NCBI GenBank assembly: GCA_013177805.1
Contig: JABLXU010000010.1
Span: forward strand, 1-64,000
Length of the DNA: 64,000 bases
Direction of reading: 5' to 3'
Source: Candidatus Omnitrophota bacterium
GTDB taxonomy: Bacteria > Hinthialibacterota > Hinthialibacteria > Hinthialibacterales > Hinthialibacteraceae
In this document: positions 19,926-30,988 of the stretch, one piece after another
How the letters are laid out: every line of letters begins with the position of its first letter
Position numbering within the stretch: position 1 is the first letter of the stretch
Program-made: the position numbers and the translations under genes
The notes under the pieces: generated by a model
Told to the model about the DNA's origin: nothing
The model's database searches: none
Seen by the model: the letters and a program-made list of their open reading frames with translations, nothing else

Positions 19926-20535
19926 TTGCGGTATCAGTGGTACCTGGCGGGATGGGTCAAGCGGCTGGCGTGGCAGGATGTGGCGATGGCGTTCCACACG
20001 AGTTGGCATATCGTCTGCCAGGAGGTAGAGAGGGCGGTGGCCTGGGGCCGGGCACACCTGAATTTGGACGGGATCAAGGCGCTGGGGATCGACGAGATGC
20101 AATATGGGCGGGGCCACCAGTACCTGACGGCGGTGTACCAGATCGACGGCTGGAACCGGCGGTTGTTATGGCTAGGAGAGAAGCGGACGGTGGGGGCCAA
20201 TCTGCTCAAGGAGAAGTTTCAGTAGTTCTGGGAGTACAAGTCGCCGTGGTGAGCGGGGCGTTTTCTGGGTGCATAGTGCGAGAAGACGATGCGTTTGCGG
20301 ATCAGACTGATGAAACGAGTGGCGCGGATGATACGGAGTCACCGGGAGTTGATTGGAAGTTGGTTCCGGGCGCGAAAGGCACTTTCCTCGGGGGGGGGAG
20401 TGGTTAAACAACAAAGCGAAATTGACTATGAAAAAAGCGTACGGCTATAAGAAGTTTCGAACGCTGGAAATCGCCTTGTATCATACCCCTGGAGTCTTCC
20501 CGAGCCCAAATTCACCCACCAATTTTTTGGATGAG
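19926..20535 (+). mobile_element. degraded ISL3-family transposase with internal deletion
   Basis: QWYLAGWVKRLAWQDVAMAFHTSWHIVCQEVERAVAWGRAHLNLDGIKALGIDEMQYGRGHQYLTAVYQIDGWNRRLLWLGEKRTV, then a jump to C-terminal-like FWEYKSPWWAG and, with frame changes, MRLRIRLMKRVARM-type sequence and LNNKAKLTMKKAYGYKKFRTLEIALYHT. Confidence 0.85.
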
Positions 20536-20697
20536 GCAAATATTTTATATAAATATTATCATCATTTTCTAAAATTGTTTCATGCCATGCTACCATGCAG
20601 TATGATATCCATGCCCACTGGAATCCGGGATAGAATGAAAGCGCAATCCGGATCCTATTGATCAAACGATTCGAAGAGACGAAAGTTTTATAATATC

Positions 20698-22812
20698 ATG
20701 CGCATCGAAAAAATCGTGGCCTTGAACGAGAGTGCCGAGCGGCGGCAGACCCGCGGCGTGAAGGACATCCCCTTCCAGCTGGTGGCCGATTATCAGCCTA
20801 CGGGCGATCAGCCCAAGGCCATCGAGGAACTGGTGAAGGGGATCGAGGAGAAGATCAAATTTCAGACCCTGGTGGGCGTCACCGGCAGCGGCAAGACTTT
20901 CACTATGGCCAACGTCATCGCCCGGGTTAACAAACCCACGTTGGTCATCTCCCACAATAAAGTGTTGGCGGCGCAACTTTACAGCGAATTCAAGGAATTT
21001 TTCCCCTACAACGCCGTCGGCTATTTCGTCTCGTATTACGACTTCTACCAGCCCGAGGCCTACGTGCCTTCCAAGGACATCTTCATCGAGAAAGAGGCCA
21101 CCATCAACGAGGAAATCGAGCGCCTGCGCCTGGAAGCCACCACCTACCTCATGGAGCGGCGCGACGTGATCATCGTGGCCTCGGTCTCGTGCATCTACGG
21201 CCTGGGCTCGCCGGAAGACTACAGCGAGATGGTCTGCCCCATCGCCGCGGGCGATTCCATCCCCCGGCAGAAACTGCTGCGGCGGCTGGTGGACCTGCAA
21301 TACACGCGCAACGACATGGATTTCCACCGCGGGACATTCCGCGTCCGGGGGGATGTGGTGGAAGTGTTCCCCAGTTACGGCGACACACCCTTCCGCATCA
21401 AGTTGTGGGGCGACGAAGTGGACCGCATCCTGGAGATCAATCCTGTCACCGGCGAAGTACTGGGCGAGCACGGGCGCGTCACCATCTATCCCGCGCGGCA
21501 TTACGTCACCGCGCCCGAACGGATGCAGCGCGCCTTGCTAACCATCCAGGAGGAACTACGCGAGCGGTTGCAGGAACTGCGCCAACAGAACCGCCTGCTG
21601 GAAGCGCAGCGCCTCGAACAGCGCACGATGTACGACCTGGAGATGCTGCGCGAAACCGGCATCTGCCACGGCATCGAAAATTACTCGCGCCACCTCGACG
21701 GACGCCAGCCGGGCATGCCGCCCAACACCCTGCTGGATTATTTTCCTGACGACTTTCTGCTCATCGTGGACGAATCCCACATCATGCTCCCCCAGATCCG
21801 GGGCATGTACGGCGGCGATCAGAGCCGCAAGCGGACGCTGGTCGAATACGGTTTCCGTCTCCCCTCGGCCCTCGACAACCGGCCGCTGGCCTTCGAGGAG
21901 TTCTGGAACAGCATCCACCAGGCGGTGTTCGTCTCCGCCACGCCTTCGGAGTTGGAACTTGAATGCAGCGGGAAAGTAGTCGAGCAGATCATCCGCCCCA
22001 CGGGCCTGGTAGACCCCAAGATCACCGTGAGGCCCGCCACGGGCCAGGTGGACGACCTCATCGGCCGCATCCGCGAGCGGGTCGAACGCGGCGAGCGCAC
22101 CCTGGTCACTACTCTTACGAAGCGCATGGCGGAAGACCTTTCCAATTACTTGATGGAGTTGGGCATCAAGGTGCGCTATCTCCATTTCCAGATCGACACC
22201 CTGGAGCGCGCGGAGATTCTCGAAGGCCTGCGCTCGGGCGAATTCGACGTCATCGTGGGCGTCAACCTGTTGCGCGAGGGATTGGATCTGCCCGAGGTTT
22301 CGCTGGTGGCTATCCTCGACGCCGATCAGGAGGGCTTTTTGCGGGATGAACGTTCGCTCATCCAGACCTGCGGGCGCGCGGCGCGCAACGTCGCTGGCGA
22401 GGTGATCATGTACGCTGACAAGCCCACCCAGTCCATGGAGCGGGCCATCGCCGAGATGGAACGCCGCCGCCGCATCCAGTTGGAATACAACGAAAAGCAT
22501 GGCATCGTTCCCAAGACGATCCAAAAAGCGGTGCGTTCCCTGCTCGAGGCCCGCTCGGCCAAGAAGCGCGAATCCGAGGAACTGCTCTACCAGATTTCGG
22601 ATTCGGTGGATATCAAGTCCAAGGACAAGAAGGAGGCCATCGCCTTGCTCAAGCAACGCATGGTGGAGGCGGCCAAAAACCTGGAATTCGAAAAGGCGGC
22701 GGTATACCGTGACAAGATCATGGAACTCGAGCAGACAGGCCTGGGAACCGAGGACCAGGTGATCGCCAAGATTCAAAAACAACGCGCCCCCCGGCCAAGA
22801 AGAGGGCGGTGA
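20698..22812 (+). CDS. uvrB: excinuclease ABC subunit B
   Basis: [49 protein letters not shown]...[63 protein letters not shown]-terminal UVR motif. Confidence 0.99.
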   Translation: MRIEKIVALNESAERRQTRGVKDIPFQLVADYQPTGDQPKAIEELVKGIEEKIKFQTLVGVTGSGKTFTMANVIARVNKPTLVISHNKVLAAQLYSEFKEFFPYNAVGYFVSYYDFYQPEAYVPSKDIFIEKEATINEEIERLRLEATTYLMERRDVIIVASVSCIYGLGSPEDYSEMVCPIAAGDSIPRQKLLRRLVDLQYTRNDMDFHRGTFRVRGDVVEVFPSYGDTPFRIKLWGDEVDRILEINPVTGEVLGEHGRVTIYPARHYVTAPERMQRALLTIQEELRERLQELRQQNRLLEAQRLEQRTMYDLEMLRETGICHGIENYSRHLDGRQPGMPPNTLLDYFPDDFLLIVDESHIMLPQIRGMYGGDQSRKRTLVEYGFRLPSALDNRPLAFEEFWNSIHQAVFVSATPSELELECSGKVVEQIIRPTGLVDPKITVRPATGQVDDLIGRIRERVERGERTLVTTLTKRMAEDLSNYLMELGIKVRYLHFQIDTLERAEILEGLRSGEFDVIVGVNLLREGLDLPEVSLVAILDADQEGFLRDERSLIQTCGRAARNVAGEVIMYADKPTQSMERAIAEMERRRRIQLEYNEKHGIVPKTIQKAVRSLLEARSAKKRESEELLYQISDSVDIKSKDKKEAIALLKQRMVEAAKNLEFEKAAVYRDKIMELEQTGLGTEDQVIAKIQKQRAPRPRRGR

Positions 22813-22839
22813 ATCCCTGCGTGGCATCCCTGGTTTTGA

Positions 22840-23013
22840 TCAATTCAATTTATTTCTTAAAATTCCGATTTTTTCAATCGTCACTGGTTTGGGTTTGCCG
22901 GCAGGGCATTTCGCGCAACCTCCTTGCCCTTTCCAGGATTCCCGGAACGAGCGCCAAGCGTAATATCCACAAGCGGCCACGATTATCAACACGATGAGTT
23001 CTTGCCAACCCAT
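22840..23013 (-). CDS. FeoB-associated Cys-rich membrane protein (PF12669-like)
   Basis: 57-aa ORF below the track cutoff: MGWQELIVLIIVAACGYYAWRSFRESWKGQGGCAKCPAGKPKPVTIEKIGILRNKLN; TM plus CAKC, directly downstream of feoB, RBS GGAG. Confidence 0.9.
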   Translation of the reverse strand: MGWQELIVLIIVAACGYYAWRSFRESWKGQGGCAKCPAGKPKPVTIEKIGILRNKLN

Positions 23014-23025
23014 GAGAGGCTCCTT

Positions 23026-25404
23026 TCACCCTAGTCCCAGCCGTACGCCCAGTTGATACGTGATCCATGCGCCCATATAGGCCAGGAGGGTCAAATACGT
23101 GAAGGTGAACAACGGCCAGCGGTACGAATTGCTTTCACGCTTGATGGCCGCGAGCGTAGCCACGCATTGCGAACACAACGCGAAGAAGACCATGATCGAT
23201 AACGCCACCGCGATTGAGAACAACGGCCGGCCGTCCTCCCGTTGCGCTTGGCGGATTGCTTCCCGGAGGCTCAAGGAATTTTCGTCCGTGTCCGCCCCTA
23301 GGTTAAAAATGGTTCCTAACACCGCCACGATAATCTCCCGCGCGGGAAATGAGGCCAGTGTGGCCATGCCGATCCGCCAGTCCCAGCCCAGCGGTTCGAC
23401 TACCGGCGCGATGATCCGGCCCATACGGCCCAGCCAACTGTTGCGGAGATATTCGCCCGCCTCCTGGTTGTTCAGTTGAGTGACAGTTTTCTGATACGCG
23501 TCGAGCCGGTCCCGGACCGGCAGCCATTCAGGAGGAACGGATTCTTCCTCACGCAATCGGATCTCCTCCGCCAGCGCCGCTTGGAGCCTCTCGGCGTTCA
23601 AATCCGGCCCGTATCGTTGGGGATCCAGCGATTGCAGAAGCGGAAGCAAGTCGCGCGCGAAAGTCTCCCAGGTTTCCCGGCGCAATTGGCCGTAATGCTC
23701 TCCAATCGTCGCGGGATGCGGAAAATACGCTACCGCCCACACAAGAATCGCCACGCAGAAAATGATGGTCCCCGCCCGCCGCACGAACTCGACGGCGCTG
23801 TCAAACACGAACAAAGCCACCGTCCTGGGCGTGGGCCACTTGTACGAAGGCAGTTCCATCACGAAGGGGGCGGTTTCGTTTTTGAAGAAAACATATTTGA
23901 TCAGCCAAGCCATGGGCACGGCCACGATGATGCCAGCAAGATACAGGCTGAACAAGGTCAATCCTTGCAGCCCCACCCACCCGCCGAGCACCGCCCGGTC
24001 GGGTATCATGGCCGCGATGAAGATCAGATACACCGGCAGCCGCGCCGAGCAACTCATCAGGGGGGCGACCAGCATGGTGGTGATGCGGTCGCGCCGGTCT
24101 TCGATGGTCCGCGTGGCCATGATGCCAGGCACCGCGCAGGCAAAACTGGAAAGCAAGGGGATAAACGACTTGCCGGACAGCCCGCACTTGGAGAGCAGGC
24201 GGTCCATCAGGTAAGCCGCGCGGGGCATATAGCCGCAATCTTCCAAAATGGCGATGAAAAAAAACAAAATGGTGATCTGCGGCAGAAACACCAGCACTGC
24301 CCCCACGCCCGATATCACGCCGTCCACTACCAAACTGCGTAGCGCGCCTTCCGGCAGAATCCGCGAAGCCCCGCTTCCCAACCAGACAAAAAAGCCGTCA
24401 ATGAGATCCATCAGCGGTGATGCCCCGGCATAGATCGCCTGAAACACGAACGCCATTAGGCCCAAAAAGATTACGGTGCCGAAGAACCGGTGGGTTAGGA
24501 CCTTGTCGATCTGGTCGGAACGGGTAGGAATCAGCGCCTTGGGCCGTTTGACATACGGATTCAGCAGGGACGAAATCCACTCGTACCGGATTTTGGTTTC
24601 AATGGCGCTGAGAGGCAGTGTACCCCCGGCTGCTTGCCGCGCGGTAGCCAGGCAATCCCCAAACGCCCTGCCCGACTGGACTATCAATTGTTTTTCGGTA
24701 TATCCGCCGCTATCGATCAAGGCCCGGAACAGTTTGATATCCGGGACCGGCAAATTTTGCCCTCCACGCGCCGGGATCCCTTGTTTCAATTGATAGAGAG
24801 CCAACCGCAGATTTTCCGGGAAAATGGGCGTTTCGTACGGCGCTTGGACCGGCTTGGCGAGAGTCTCGTGCAAGGCTCGCTTGAGTTGGTCCAATCCCTT
24901 GCGGCGGTGGGCGCTGAGGGGAACCACCGGAACGCCCAGCCGTTGGGATAGTCCCGCCGCGTCGATCTGAATCCCCTTGGCTTCCGCCAGATCGTTCATC
25001 GTAAGGGCGATGACCATCGGGAGGCCCAGTTCCAGCAATTGACTCACAAGGTAGAAATTGCGGGTGAGGTTGGAAGCGTCCACAATGGCGATGATCCCAT
25101 CGATGGGATCTTCGCCTTTCTGTTGCCCAAGCAGCACGTCCACCACTACCATTTCATCCGGGGAACGCGCCGCCAGACTATAGGTTCCCGGCAGGTCGAG
25201 CAGTTCCACTTCCAGACCTTCATGGAGAAAGCGGCCGGTCTTCCGTTCAACAGTCACGCCGGGATAGTTCCCCACTTTATGGTTTAGGCCGGTCAAGGCA
25301 TTGAACAATGTGGTCTTGCCGGTGTTCGGATTCCCGGCCAAGGCGGCCCGCACCAGGCGGCGGGAGGCGAGGGGAGGCTGACTGGGAGAAACAGGGATCT
25401 TCAT
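23026..25404 (-). CDS. feoB: ferrous iron transport protein B
   Basis: G1 motif ALAGNPNTGKTTLFNALTGLNHKVGNYPGVTVERKTG, DLPGTYSLAARSPDE, TMNDLAEAKG; Gate/FeoB membrane regions (FFFIAILEDCGYMPRAAYLMDRLLSKCGLSGKSFIPLLSSFACAVPGIMATR). Confidence 0.98.
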   Translation of the reverse strand: MKIPVSPSQPPLASRRLVRAALAGNPNTGKTTLFNALTGLNHKVGNYPGVTVERKTGRFLHEGLEVELLDLPGTYSLAARSPDEMVVVDVLLGQQKGEDPIDGIIAIVDASNLTRNFYLVSQLLELGLPMVIALTMNDLAEAKGIQIDAAGLSQRLGVPVVPLSAHRRKGLDQLKRALHETLAKPVQAPYETPIFPENLRLALYQLKQGIPARGGQNLPVPDIKLFRALIDSGGYTEKQLIVQSGRAFGDCLATARQAAGGTLPLSAIETKIRYEWISSLLNPYVKRPKALIPTRSDQIDKVLTHRFFGTVIFLGLMAFVFQAIYAGASPLMDLIDGFFVWLGSGASRILPEGALRSLVVDGVISGVGAVLVFLPQITILFFFIAILEDCGYMPRAAYLMDRLLSKCGLSGKSFIPLLSSFACAVPGIMATRTIEDRRDRITTMLVAPLMSCSARLPVYLIFIAAMIPDRAVLGGWVGLQGLTLFSLYLAGIIVAVPMAWLIKYVFFKNETAPFVMELPSYKWPTPRTVALFVFDSAVEFVRRAGTIIFCVAILVWAVAYFPHPATIGEHYGQLRRETWETFARDLLPLLQSLDPQRYGPDLNAERLQAALAEEIRLREEESVPPEWLPVRDRLDAYQKTVTQLNNQEAGEYLRNSWLGRMGRIIAPVVEPLGWDWRIGMATLASFPAREIIVAVLGTIFNLGADTDENSLSLREAIRQAQREDGRPLFSIAVALSIMVFFALCSQCVATLAAIKRESNSYRWPLFTFTYLTLLAYMGAWITYQLGVRLGLG

Positions 25405-25571
25405 GTTTGGCGATCGCTTGATCGGCGATAACTACGGACAAGGTGTAAGGTTCTTTTGAAATTTTCGTATTGATAGAGTTACTGAGATACAGAATGGCCA
25501 TGCCGGGACCAGTAGGATAGCTAGCTTTTGGTTCCAGCCTTGCGGGCTAGCCGGAATCCCTGGGTGACCAA

Positions 25572-25606
25572 CTCCCTCTCCCTCGGGGAAAGGGTGGGGT
25601 GAGGGA
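25572..25606. repeat. intergenic REP-like palindromic repeat, copy 1
   Basis: ctccctctccctcggggaaagggtggggtgaggga between feoA and feoB. Confidence 0.65.
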
Positions 25607-25937
25607 CGCCCGGAAGAGGCGAAATAATGGCTTTCCGCGGAATCGGCTCATTGGATCGATCTTGGAATTTCTGGCAACGATTTTCACACTCAATAGAACC
25701 TAAGAAAAATACGGGTAGTTAAAATTGAATAATTACATGTATATATGCGTTATTGGTATTCTTTAAAAACCCTATCCCGCGCTTGTTCCATCTCTTCCTC
25801 AGGATTTTCTGATGTATCCTGTTCACGAAGGTCATTGCGTTCGGGATCGGGCCTTATCCTGTATATCCTTGTGGACTATGAAAATCGTTCCACCGACAAC
25901 CCGGGCAACTCCTGCCGAATTCGGCAGCTGGATGTCT

Positions 25938-26249
25938 TTAGTTGGACCGGTCCACGAAAACTTGCGCTAATTGATCCGGTAAAAAGGCCAACTCAAGCTC
26001 ACGCGCTTGTCCCCGGGAGGCTGGATGAAACGTGTTGATGCGCACCCCGTCCAACTGGTTGGCCCGGACACACAAGCGCGAATCGCCGATTTGGAAAATT
26101 ACCGGATTCCCTGGTTTGATCATCCGTACCCATTGGCCGGGAAGTACCCCCATCTCTTGGAGCCGGGCCGTGATGTGCGAATCTCCCTCTACCCGGGTAA
26201 TGATTCCAAAATCTCCTGCGGCGCATTGACAAAGTTGGGTATCAGGCAC
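25938..26249 (-). CDS. feoA: FeoA domain protein
   Basis: ITRVEGDSHITARLQEMGVLPGQWVRMIKPGNPVIFQIGDSRLCVRANQLDGVRI matches the FeoA SH3-like fold; adjacent to feoB. Confidence 0.9.
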   Translation of the reverse strand: MPDTQLCQCAAGDFGIITRVEGDSHITARLQEMGVLPGQWVRMIKPGNPVIFQIGDSRLCVRANQLDGVRINTFHPASRGQARELELAFLPDQLAQVFVDRSN

Positions 26250-26255
26250 GTTCGA

Positions 26256-26858
26256 TCATCCTTTCTGTTTCTTCGCCGGAGAATCCGGAGAGGATTCCAG
26301 GGGGCATTCCTGGAAACGGGTGGTTTGGGGCATCAGGCATTCACCCACCGGCTCGCAGAGAGGGCAGGGCGTATCAAGGCTGCACGTATCCTCCAACTGA
26401 TCCAACTTTTGGGTGAGTTCTTGAATCCATTTCCGGTTGGTCAATAAAACGCGCAAAAACCGAACCAACGCGTTCGAGGTTTCGTCGCTCAGCAAATGCT
26501 CGATTTTGCAGGCATCCTCCCGGGCGGTCTCCGGAGGAATACCCAGGACATTTTCAAAGAAACAAGTGAGTAGCACATAATTGTGCTCCACTGTCCGTGC
26601 CAGCTGAGTCCCTTCCTCGGTCAGCAGCAAAAACCGGTTGGGATCTTCTTTGATCAAATCCCGTTCTTTGAGATGCGACAAAGCCAAGGAAGCAGCCCCG
26701 CGGGAGATGTCCAACAAGTTCGCCACGTCCGTCACCCGGGCATATCCCAACTCGTTACGGAGATGGTCTACCGCCATCAGGTAATGGGCCACCGAGTGTG
26801 TCAGTTTGTTTTCCTCGAAAGCCCGCCAATACGTGGAATCGTTGGTCAACACCGTCAT
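26256..26858 (-). CDS. DtxR-family metal-dependent transcriptional regulator
   Basis: YLMAVDHLRNELGYARVTDVANLLDISRGAASLALSHLKERDLIKEDPNRFLLLTEEGTQLARTVEHNYVLLTCFFENVLGIPPETAREDACKIEHLLSDET. Confidence 0.92.
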   Translation of the reverse strand: MTVLTNDSTYWRAFEENKLTHSVAHYLMAVDHLRNELGYARVTDVANLLDISRGAASLALSHLKERDLIKEDPNRFLLLTEEGTQLARTVEHNYVLLTCFFENVLGIPPETAREDACKIEHLLSDETSNALVRFLRVLLTNRKWIQELTQKLDQLEDTCSLDTPCPLCEPVGECLMPQTTRFQECPLESSPDSPAKKQKG

Positions 26859-27053
26859 GAGTTTTTCCCCTGGACGCTACGCCTAAAATGAAGCCCCTGG
26901 TCCGGGATCTGGTTTGCCAATCCTTCTTTTGTTATATAAACATAACACCAGTTCGGCTTATTGACAAGTGGATCGAAGAGAAAAAAATCTGCTAAGGATA
27001 TTCCCTCACGATGCCCCTGGAGTAAAGGCCACCCTCTCGTCCATAATCCTGCC

Positions 27054-29486
27054 ATGGAAAACCAAGCCAAACAGAATGCCGCGGTTTCGAACTCTTTACC
27101 GCAAGAGAGAGGTCTTCCGCCGTCCGCGCCGTTGACCGGATGGCACAAGACGGCCCTCGGCGCGATTTTCCTTGTGGCGCTACTCACGCAACTGTGGCGT
27201 TTCACGGATTCCTACGGCCTGGCCTATGAAACAGGATTTCAGGAACGGATCGCGCGCCGCCACCTCGATCCCGGGCTGTCCGTCACGCGCGGATTGTCCA
27301 CCATCAACAACCTGGGTCCGGAGCCGACTTACCATCCTACTCATCCGCCGCTCATGCAATTAACCTTGGCGGGGATGATGGCCATCCTGGGCGATTCCGA
27401 GGCCACGGCCCGGCTTATCCCCCTGGTCAGTTATTTACTGTTACTGGGGGGAATCTGGAAGTTGACTCGCGGCTATCTTTCGCCCCGCGCCCGGCTGTTG
27501 GCCTTGGCAGCGGCGTTGTTTTGTCCTCTTTCGTTTTACGCCGGCCGAATCGTGAATTTCGAGCCTCCGGCGATGGCTTGCGTTGTGTGGACCCTGGTTT
27601 TTGCTGAATCACTTAACCGCCGGCCTTCCCGCTGGGCCTGGTTTGGATTGCTAGCGGTGGGGATGACCGGAACCCTGATCGACTGGCCGTATCCCCTCTT
27701 CGTCAGTTGCTTCTTTGGGCTTTCGTTTTTCCGGAAAGACCGGAATCCAGCATACCAGCGAGGGGTATGGAGCTTATTCGTTCTCTCCCTGGGATTATCG
27801 GTTTTGTACGCCCTGTACGTCTGGACTTCCGGGGCGATGCCGACCCTGCTGCATCACGCCAAGGTGCAAACGGGAGCCTATTCGGCCGAAAACGGATTCC
27901 AACTGCCACCCGTTCTGATCAGCCCGCTGTGGTGGTGGTCCTTGCTGAAACGCGCGGGAACGTATGGCACGCCGGTGTTGCTGGGGATCCTGGTGGGATG
28001 GTGGTTTTACATACTCCGAAGGAAACAGTGGCGCGCCGGGCTGGCGCATTTGGGAATGGTATTGAGTGTGTTTTGCTTCGGTTATCTGATTCTCTTCGCG
28101 CGGGCCTCGCATCATCATGTCTGGTGCCTATTCTATCTGGCCCCGTTGATTTGCCTCGTGTTCGGCCTGGTAGCCGATCGGCTCAAACCTATCCTGGGAT
28201 ACGCCCTCCTGGCGGGCGTGGTGGTGTTTGCCCTCCCCATGAATTACGATTTCCGCACCAAGAAGCCCTTGCACTCCACCGTGCAATATGGCCGGACCAT
28301 CGCGGCGGCTCTGGATTGCCTGCCGCCGGATGTCCGCCATCCGCTTGCGGGGCCGTTGCTCTACGTCAACCGCGTCGATCCCCTGCCTTACTACGCGCGT
28401 TGTGAAACCGCCTTTTCGCACATGTCGGTGGAGGTCGCCGCGCCGGACCGGTTTCTCATCCGCCATCGGCCTGAATTCGTGGCCTTGACTGGCTATACCG
28501 TCCAATCCGCCATCACGGTGACGCCCCAATATCCCCCTGGATTATTCGAGCGGTTGAATAAATCGTACACCCTTGTTTATCAAGAAGCCAACACCGAACA
28601 ATGGGAATCGCTCTGGTCGCCGCATCTCTCGCTCATGGGCCTGATTCGCGGACCCGGAGGGAAGAAACCGGATATCGCCCTGATCGAGGACACGGTCAGC
28701 GTCCATGCCGGCGCGCGGCTGGATCCAGGCGGGAACGCCATGACAATCGATCTCCAGGCGGTTCCCAAACCCGGCCGCCGCTGGCTGCACGGCTGGGTGA
28801 TCGGACCTGGATCGCCCGCCCTTGATCCCATCCCGGTTACTATCCAGGCCGGCTCGGGGAGGATACTGGGAACCATCCAGGCCATCCCCCAACCGCCCCA
28901 GCCCCGGTGGCAGGAATTCTGGCTGTACATCGGGGATCTGCCAGACACGATGACTTTCTCGTGGGAGAAAGCCCGGTTGTTGTGGGGCGATCTACGGCTC
29001 TACTCAGAAACCCTATGGGCCACGGATTTGACTCAATTGCTCGCCGGGGAAATCCGGCGGCTGCTCGGATCCCAGGCTTACCGGGAAACGCTGGGCATCG
29101 GAACCAAGGGAACGTCCATCCTCCAGCATCCCGGATTCGGCGTGGACCGCGTGGATCTGCCGCCCCTCCGCATGGGGTATAACCAGGACTTGCTCATCTC
29201 TTACGGGATGAATCCCGCCATTCAGGACAAAAGCGATGGCGTGGGATTCAAACTCTACGCGCGGGATCACGCCCTGGGCCGGCGTTATGTATTGTTGGAT
29301 GATTTCCTGAATCCCGCCCATACTCCCCAGGACCGCGGCTGGCGGACAAAGCGTATCCCGATGACGCCGCATTCCCGGCATGTGCTGACCTTCACCTTCG
29401 AGGTGAATCCCGGCCCGGCGGGCGACGCCACGAGTGATCACGCCTTATGGTGCGAAGCGCGGTTCGTCCCGCGGGGGGTGGAATGA
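27054..29486 (+). CDS. glycosyltransferase family 39-like (ArnT/PMT-type) membrane protein
   Basis: Multiple TM segments, N-terminal TYHPTHPPLMQLTLAGMMAILGDSEATARLIPLVSYLLLLGGIWKLTRGYLSPRARLLALAAALFCPLSFYAGR. ATG 27054 (MENQAKQNA) is a more likely start than 26961. Confidence 0.8.
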   Translation: MENQAKQNAAVSNSLPQERGLPPSAPLTGWHKTALGAIFLVALLTQLWRFTDSYGLAYETGFQERIARRHLDPGLSVTRGLSTINNLGPEPTYHPTHPPLMQLTLAGMMAILGDSEATARLIPLVSYLLLLGGIWKLTRGYLSPRARLLALAAALFCPLSFYAGRIVNFEPPAMACVVWTLVFAESLNRRPSRWAWFGLLAVGMTGTLIDWPYPLFVSCFFGLSFFRKDRNPAYQRGVWSLFVLSLGLSVLYALYVWTSGAMPTLLHHAKVQTGAYSAENGFQLPPVLISPLWWWSLLKRAGTYGTPVLLGILVGWWFYILRRKQWRAGLAHLGMVLSVFCFGYLILFARASHHHVWCLFYLAPLICLVFGLVADRLKPILGYALLAGVVVFALPMNYDFRTKKPLHSTVQYGRTIAAALDCLPPDVRHPLAGPLLYVNRVDPLPYYARCETAFSHMSVEVAAPDRFLIRHRPEFVALTGYTVQSAITVTPQYPPGLFERLNKSYTLVYQEANTEQWESLWSPHLSLMGLIRGPGGKKPDIALIEDTVSVHAGARLDPGGNAMTIDLQAVPKPGRRWLHGWVIGPGSPALDPIPVTIQAGSGRILGTIQAIPQPPQPRWQEFWLYIGDLPDTMTFSWEKARLLWGDLRLYSETLWATDLTQLLAGEIRRLLGSQAYRETLGIGTKGTSILQHPGFGVDRVDLPPLRMGYNQDLLISYGMNPAIQDKSDGVGFKLYARDHALGRRYVLLDDFLNPAHTPQDRGWRTKRIPMTPHSRHVLTFTFEVNPGPAGDATSDHALWCEARFVPRGVE

Positions 29487-29497
29487 GCAAGTGTTTT

Positions 29498-30118
29498 TTA
29501 CACGGCGGATCCCAAAATCCCCCGCTCCCGCAATATTCTTCGAAGATCCTCCACGGAACGAAACTGCACCGCCGGGATGCCCACGGCCAGCGCGCCGGCC
29601 ACGTTGGGCTCCATGTCGTCGATGAACAGGCATTCATTCGGATTCAGGTGGTAATGATCCAACAAATAGTGGTAGATGGCCGGTTCTGGTTTAGCTGTTT
29701 TCAAGGCATACGAAACCACGACGCCCTCGAAGCGGTCCCAGAAGGTGAGCCGGGCGCGCAGATCTTCATACGATTCGCGGATGATGTTGGAGAGCACGTA
29801 CAGCCGGTATCCCGCCGCCCGCAGTTCGTCCAGCAATGTAACGGTCTCCTCGATCGGCTGAAACATGGAGAGCCAATGCTGGAAGAAGAGCTCCACCGCC
29901 TCCCGCAACGCGGGCTGACGCTCGATGTAGTTGGATTTGGCTTGTTCGACGCTGATTTTCCCCCGGTCGAGTTCCCGCCATTCCGGGCTTTGGATGATAA
30001 GGGAATAGCATAATCCGGCTTTTTCATCGTCGTTCAGCAGTTGGGTCAGAAATTCTATGGGGTTGAAGGTGATCAAGACGTTTCCCAGGTCGAAAATGAT
30101 GTTCCTCGGCGTGCGCAT
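29498..30118 (-). CDS. HAD-superfamily hydrolase
   Basis: IIFDLGNVLITFNPIEFL, YVLSNIIRESYEDLRARLTFWDRFEGVVVSYALKTAKPEPAIYHYLLDHYHLNPNECLFIDDMEPNVAGALAVGIPAVQF. Confidence 0.93.
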   Translation of the reverse strand: MRTPRNIIFDLGNVLITFNPIEFLTQLLNDDEKAGLCYSLIIQSPEWRELDRGKISVEQAKSNYIERQPALREAVELFFQHWLSMFQPIEETVTLLDELRAAGYRLYVLSNIIRESYEDLRARLTFWDRFEGVVVSYALKTAKPEPAIYHYLLDHYHLNPNECLFIDDMEPNVAGALAVGIPAVQFRSVEDLRRILRERGILGSAV

Positions 30119-30240
30119 GGTAATCTTTCTAAAAAGGGATTGAATCGAACAGCGTAAATACGGCTCATCCGGCCGGTACGTTCATTTTTTTATGATAACC
30201 GATTCGCGTCTCTTCGAAATGATCGATGCCTCACCCAAAT

Positions 30241-30275
30241 TCCCTCTCCCTTTGGGAGAGGGTCAGGGTGAGGGA
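30241..30275. repeat. intergenic REP-like palindromic repeat, copy 2
   Basis: tccctctccctttgggagagggtcagggtgaggga. Confidence 0.7.
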
Positions 30276-30988
30276 ATTGTTTAGGGGCTGAGCATGATGT
30301 TCGCCCTTATTGAGTGGGGAATGGAATCAATTTTTTCTTCATCAGGCATGCACCTCCCGGATAAACCGTAAATCCCTGCTCCTCCTGATTGTGCCCGATT
30401 GGCCCCGAGAAGCGAGCCCCAGAACAGGTGGAATAGGATTATTCGGAAAAGAGAATCATTACTAAAATTATAATAATTATGAAGTTAAAAATGAGGATGA
30501 CACGGGACCGAGTTCATGATATTTTATTCCTAAAAAGCATCGCACGGGGGAGGTATCATGCGTCACGATATGGTCTTGCTGGCGGTCCTGTGCGCATCGC
30601 TGTTCGGAACAATCGATGATCCAGTTTCGGGACATACCAATCCCTTTCATCCGGCGGTGAACGTGGTGAAAGGTCTCCCCGCCGATTTTTATTTCCCCGG
30701 TTGGGAGATCATCTGGAATGTAAAGGTAGTTCCGCGGTCGCAAAGCAGCGGTTTCCGGCGGGGATCCAATCCTTTATCCAGGATCAGCCGGGGGACATAG
30801 GAAACGGTTCGATTCTACGGTGTCCCCATGTTTGCCGGCCTCTTTACAGTCCTAAATTTGCAGGTTGTCCTTTTTCTATTCAATCTCCACCACCGAATTA
30901 ACGATAATGATTGGGTAAGGATACTATAACCGGTTGAACCGGATTCAAGGCCATTGTGGCATTTTTTTATTTCCGGAGATAATCATCC

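Noticed and set aside
19729-20028. Plus ORF 19729..20028
   Set aside because: Out of frame with the ISL3 transposase homology and without family resemblance; likely spurious.
21556-22827. 423-aa minus ORF (and 20662..21501 minus)
   Set aside because: Antisense shadow of uvrB.
30558-30800. 80-aa plus ORF with signal-like N-terminus
   Set aside because: Has an RBS and hydrophobic start but quickly loses protein-like character; perhaps a degraded secreted gene, not supportable.
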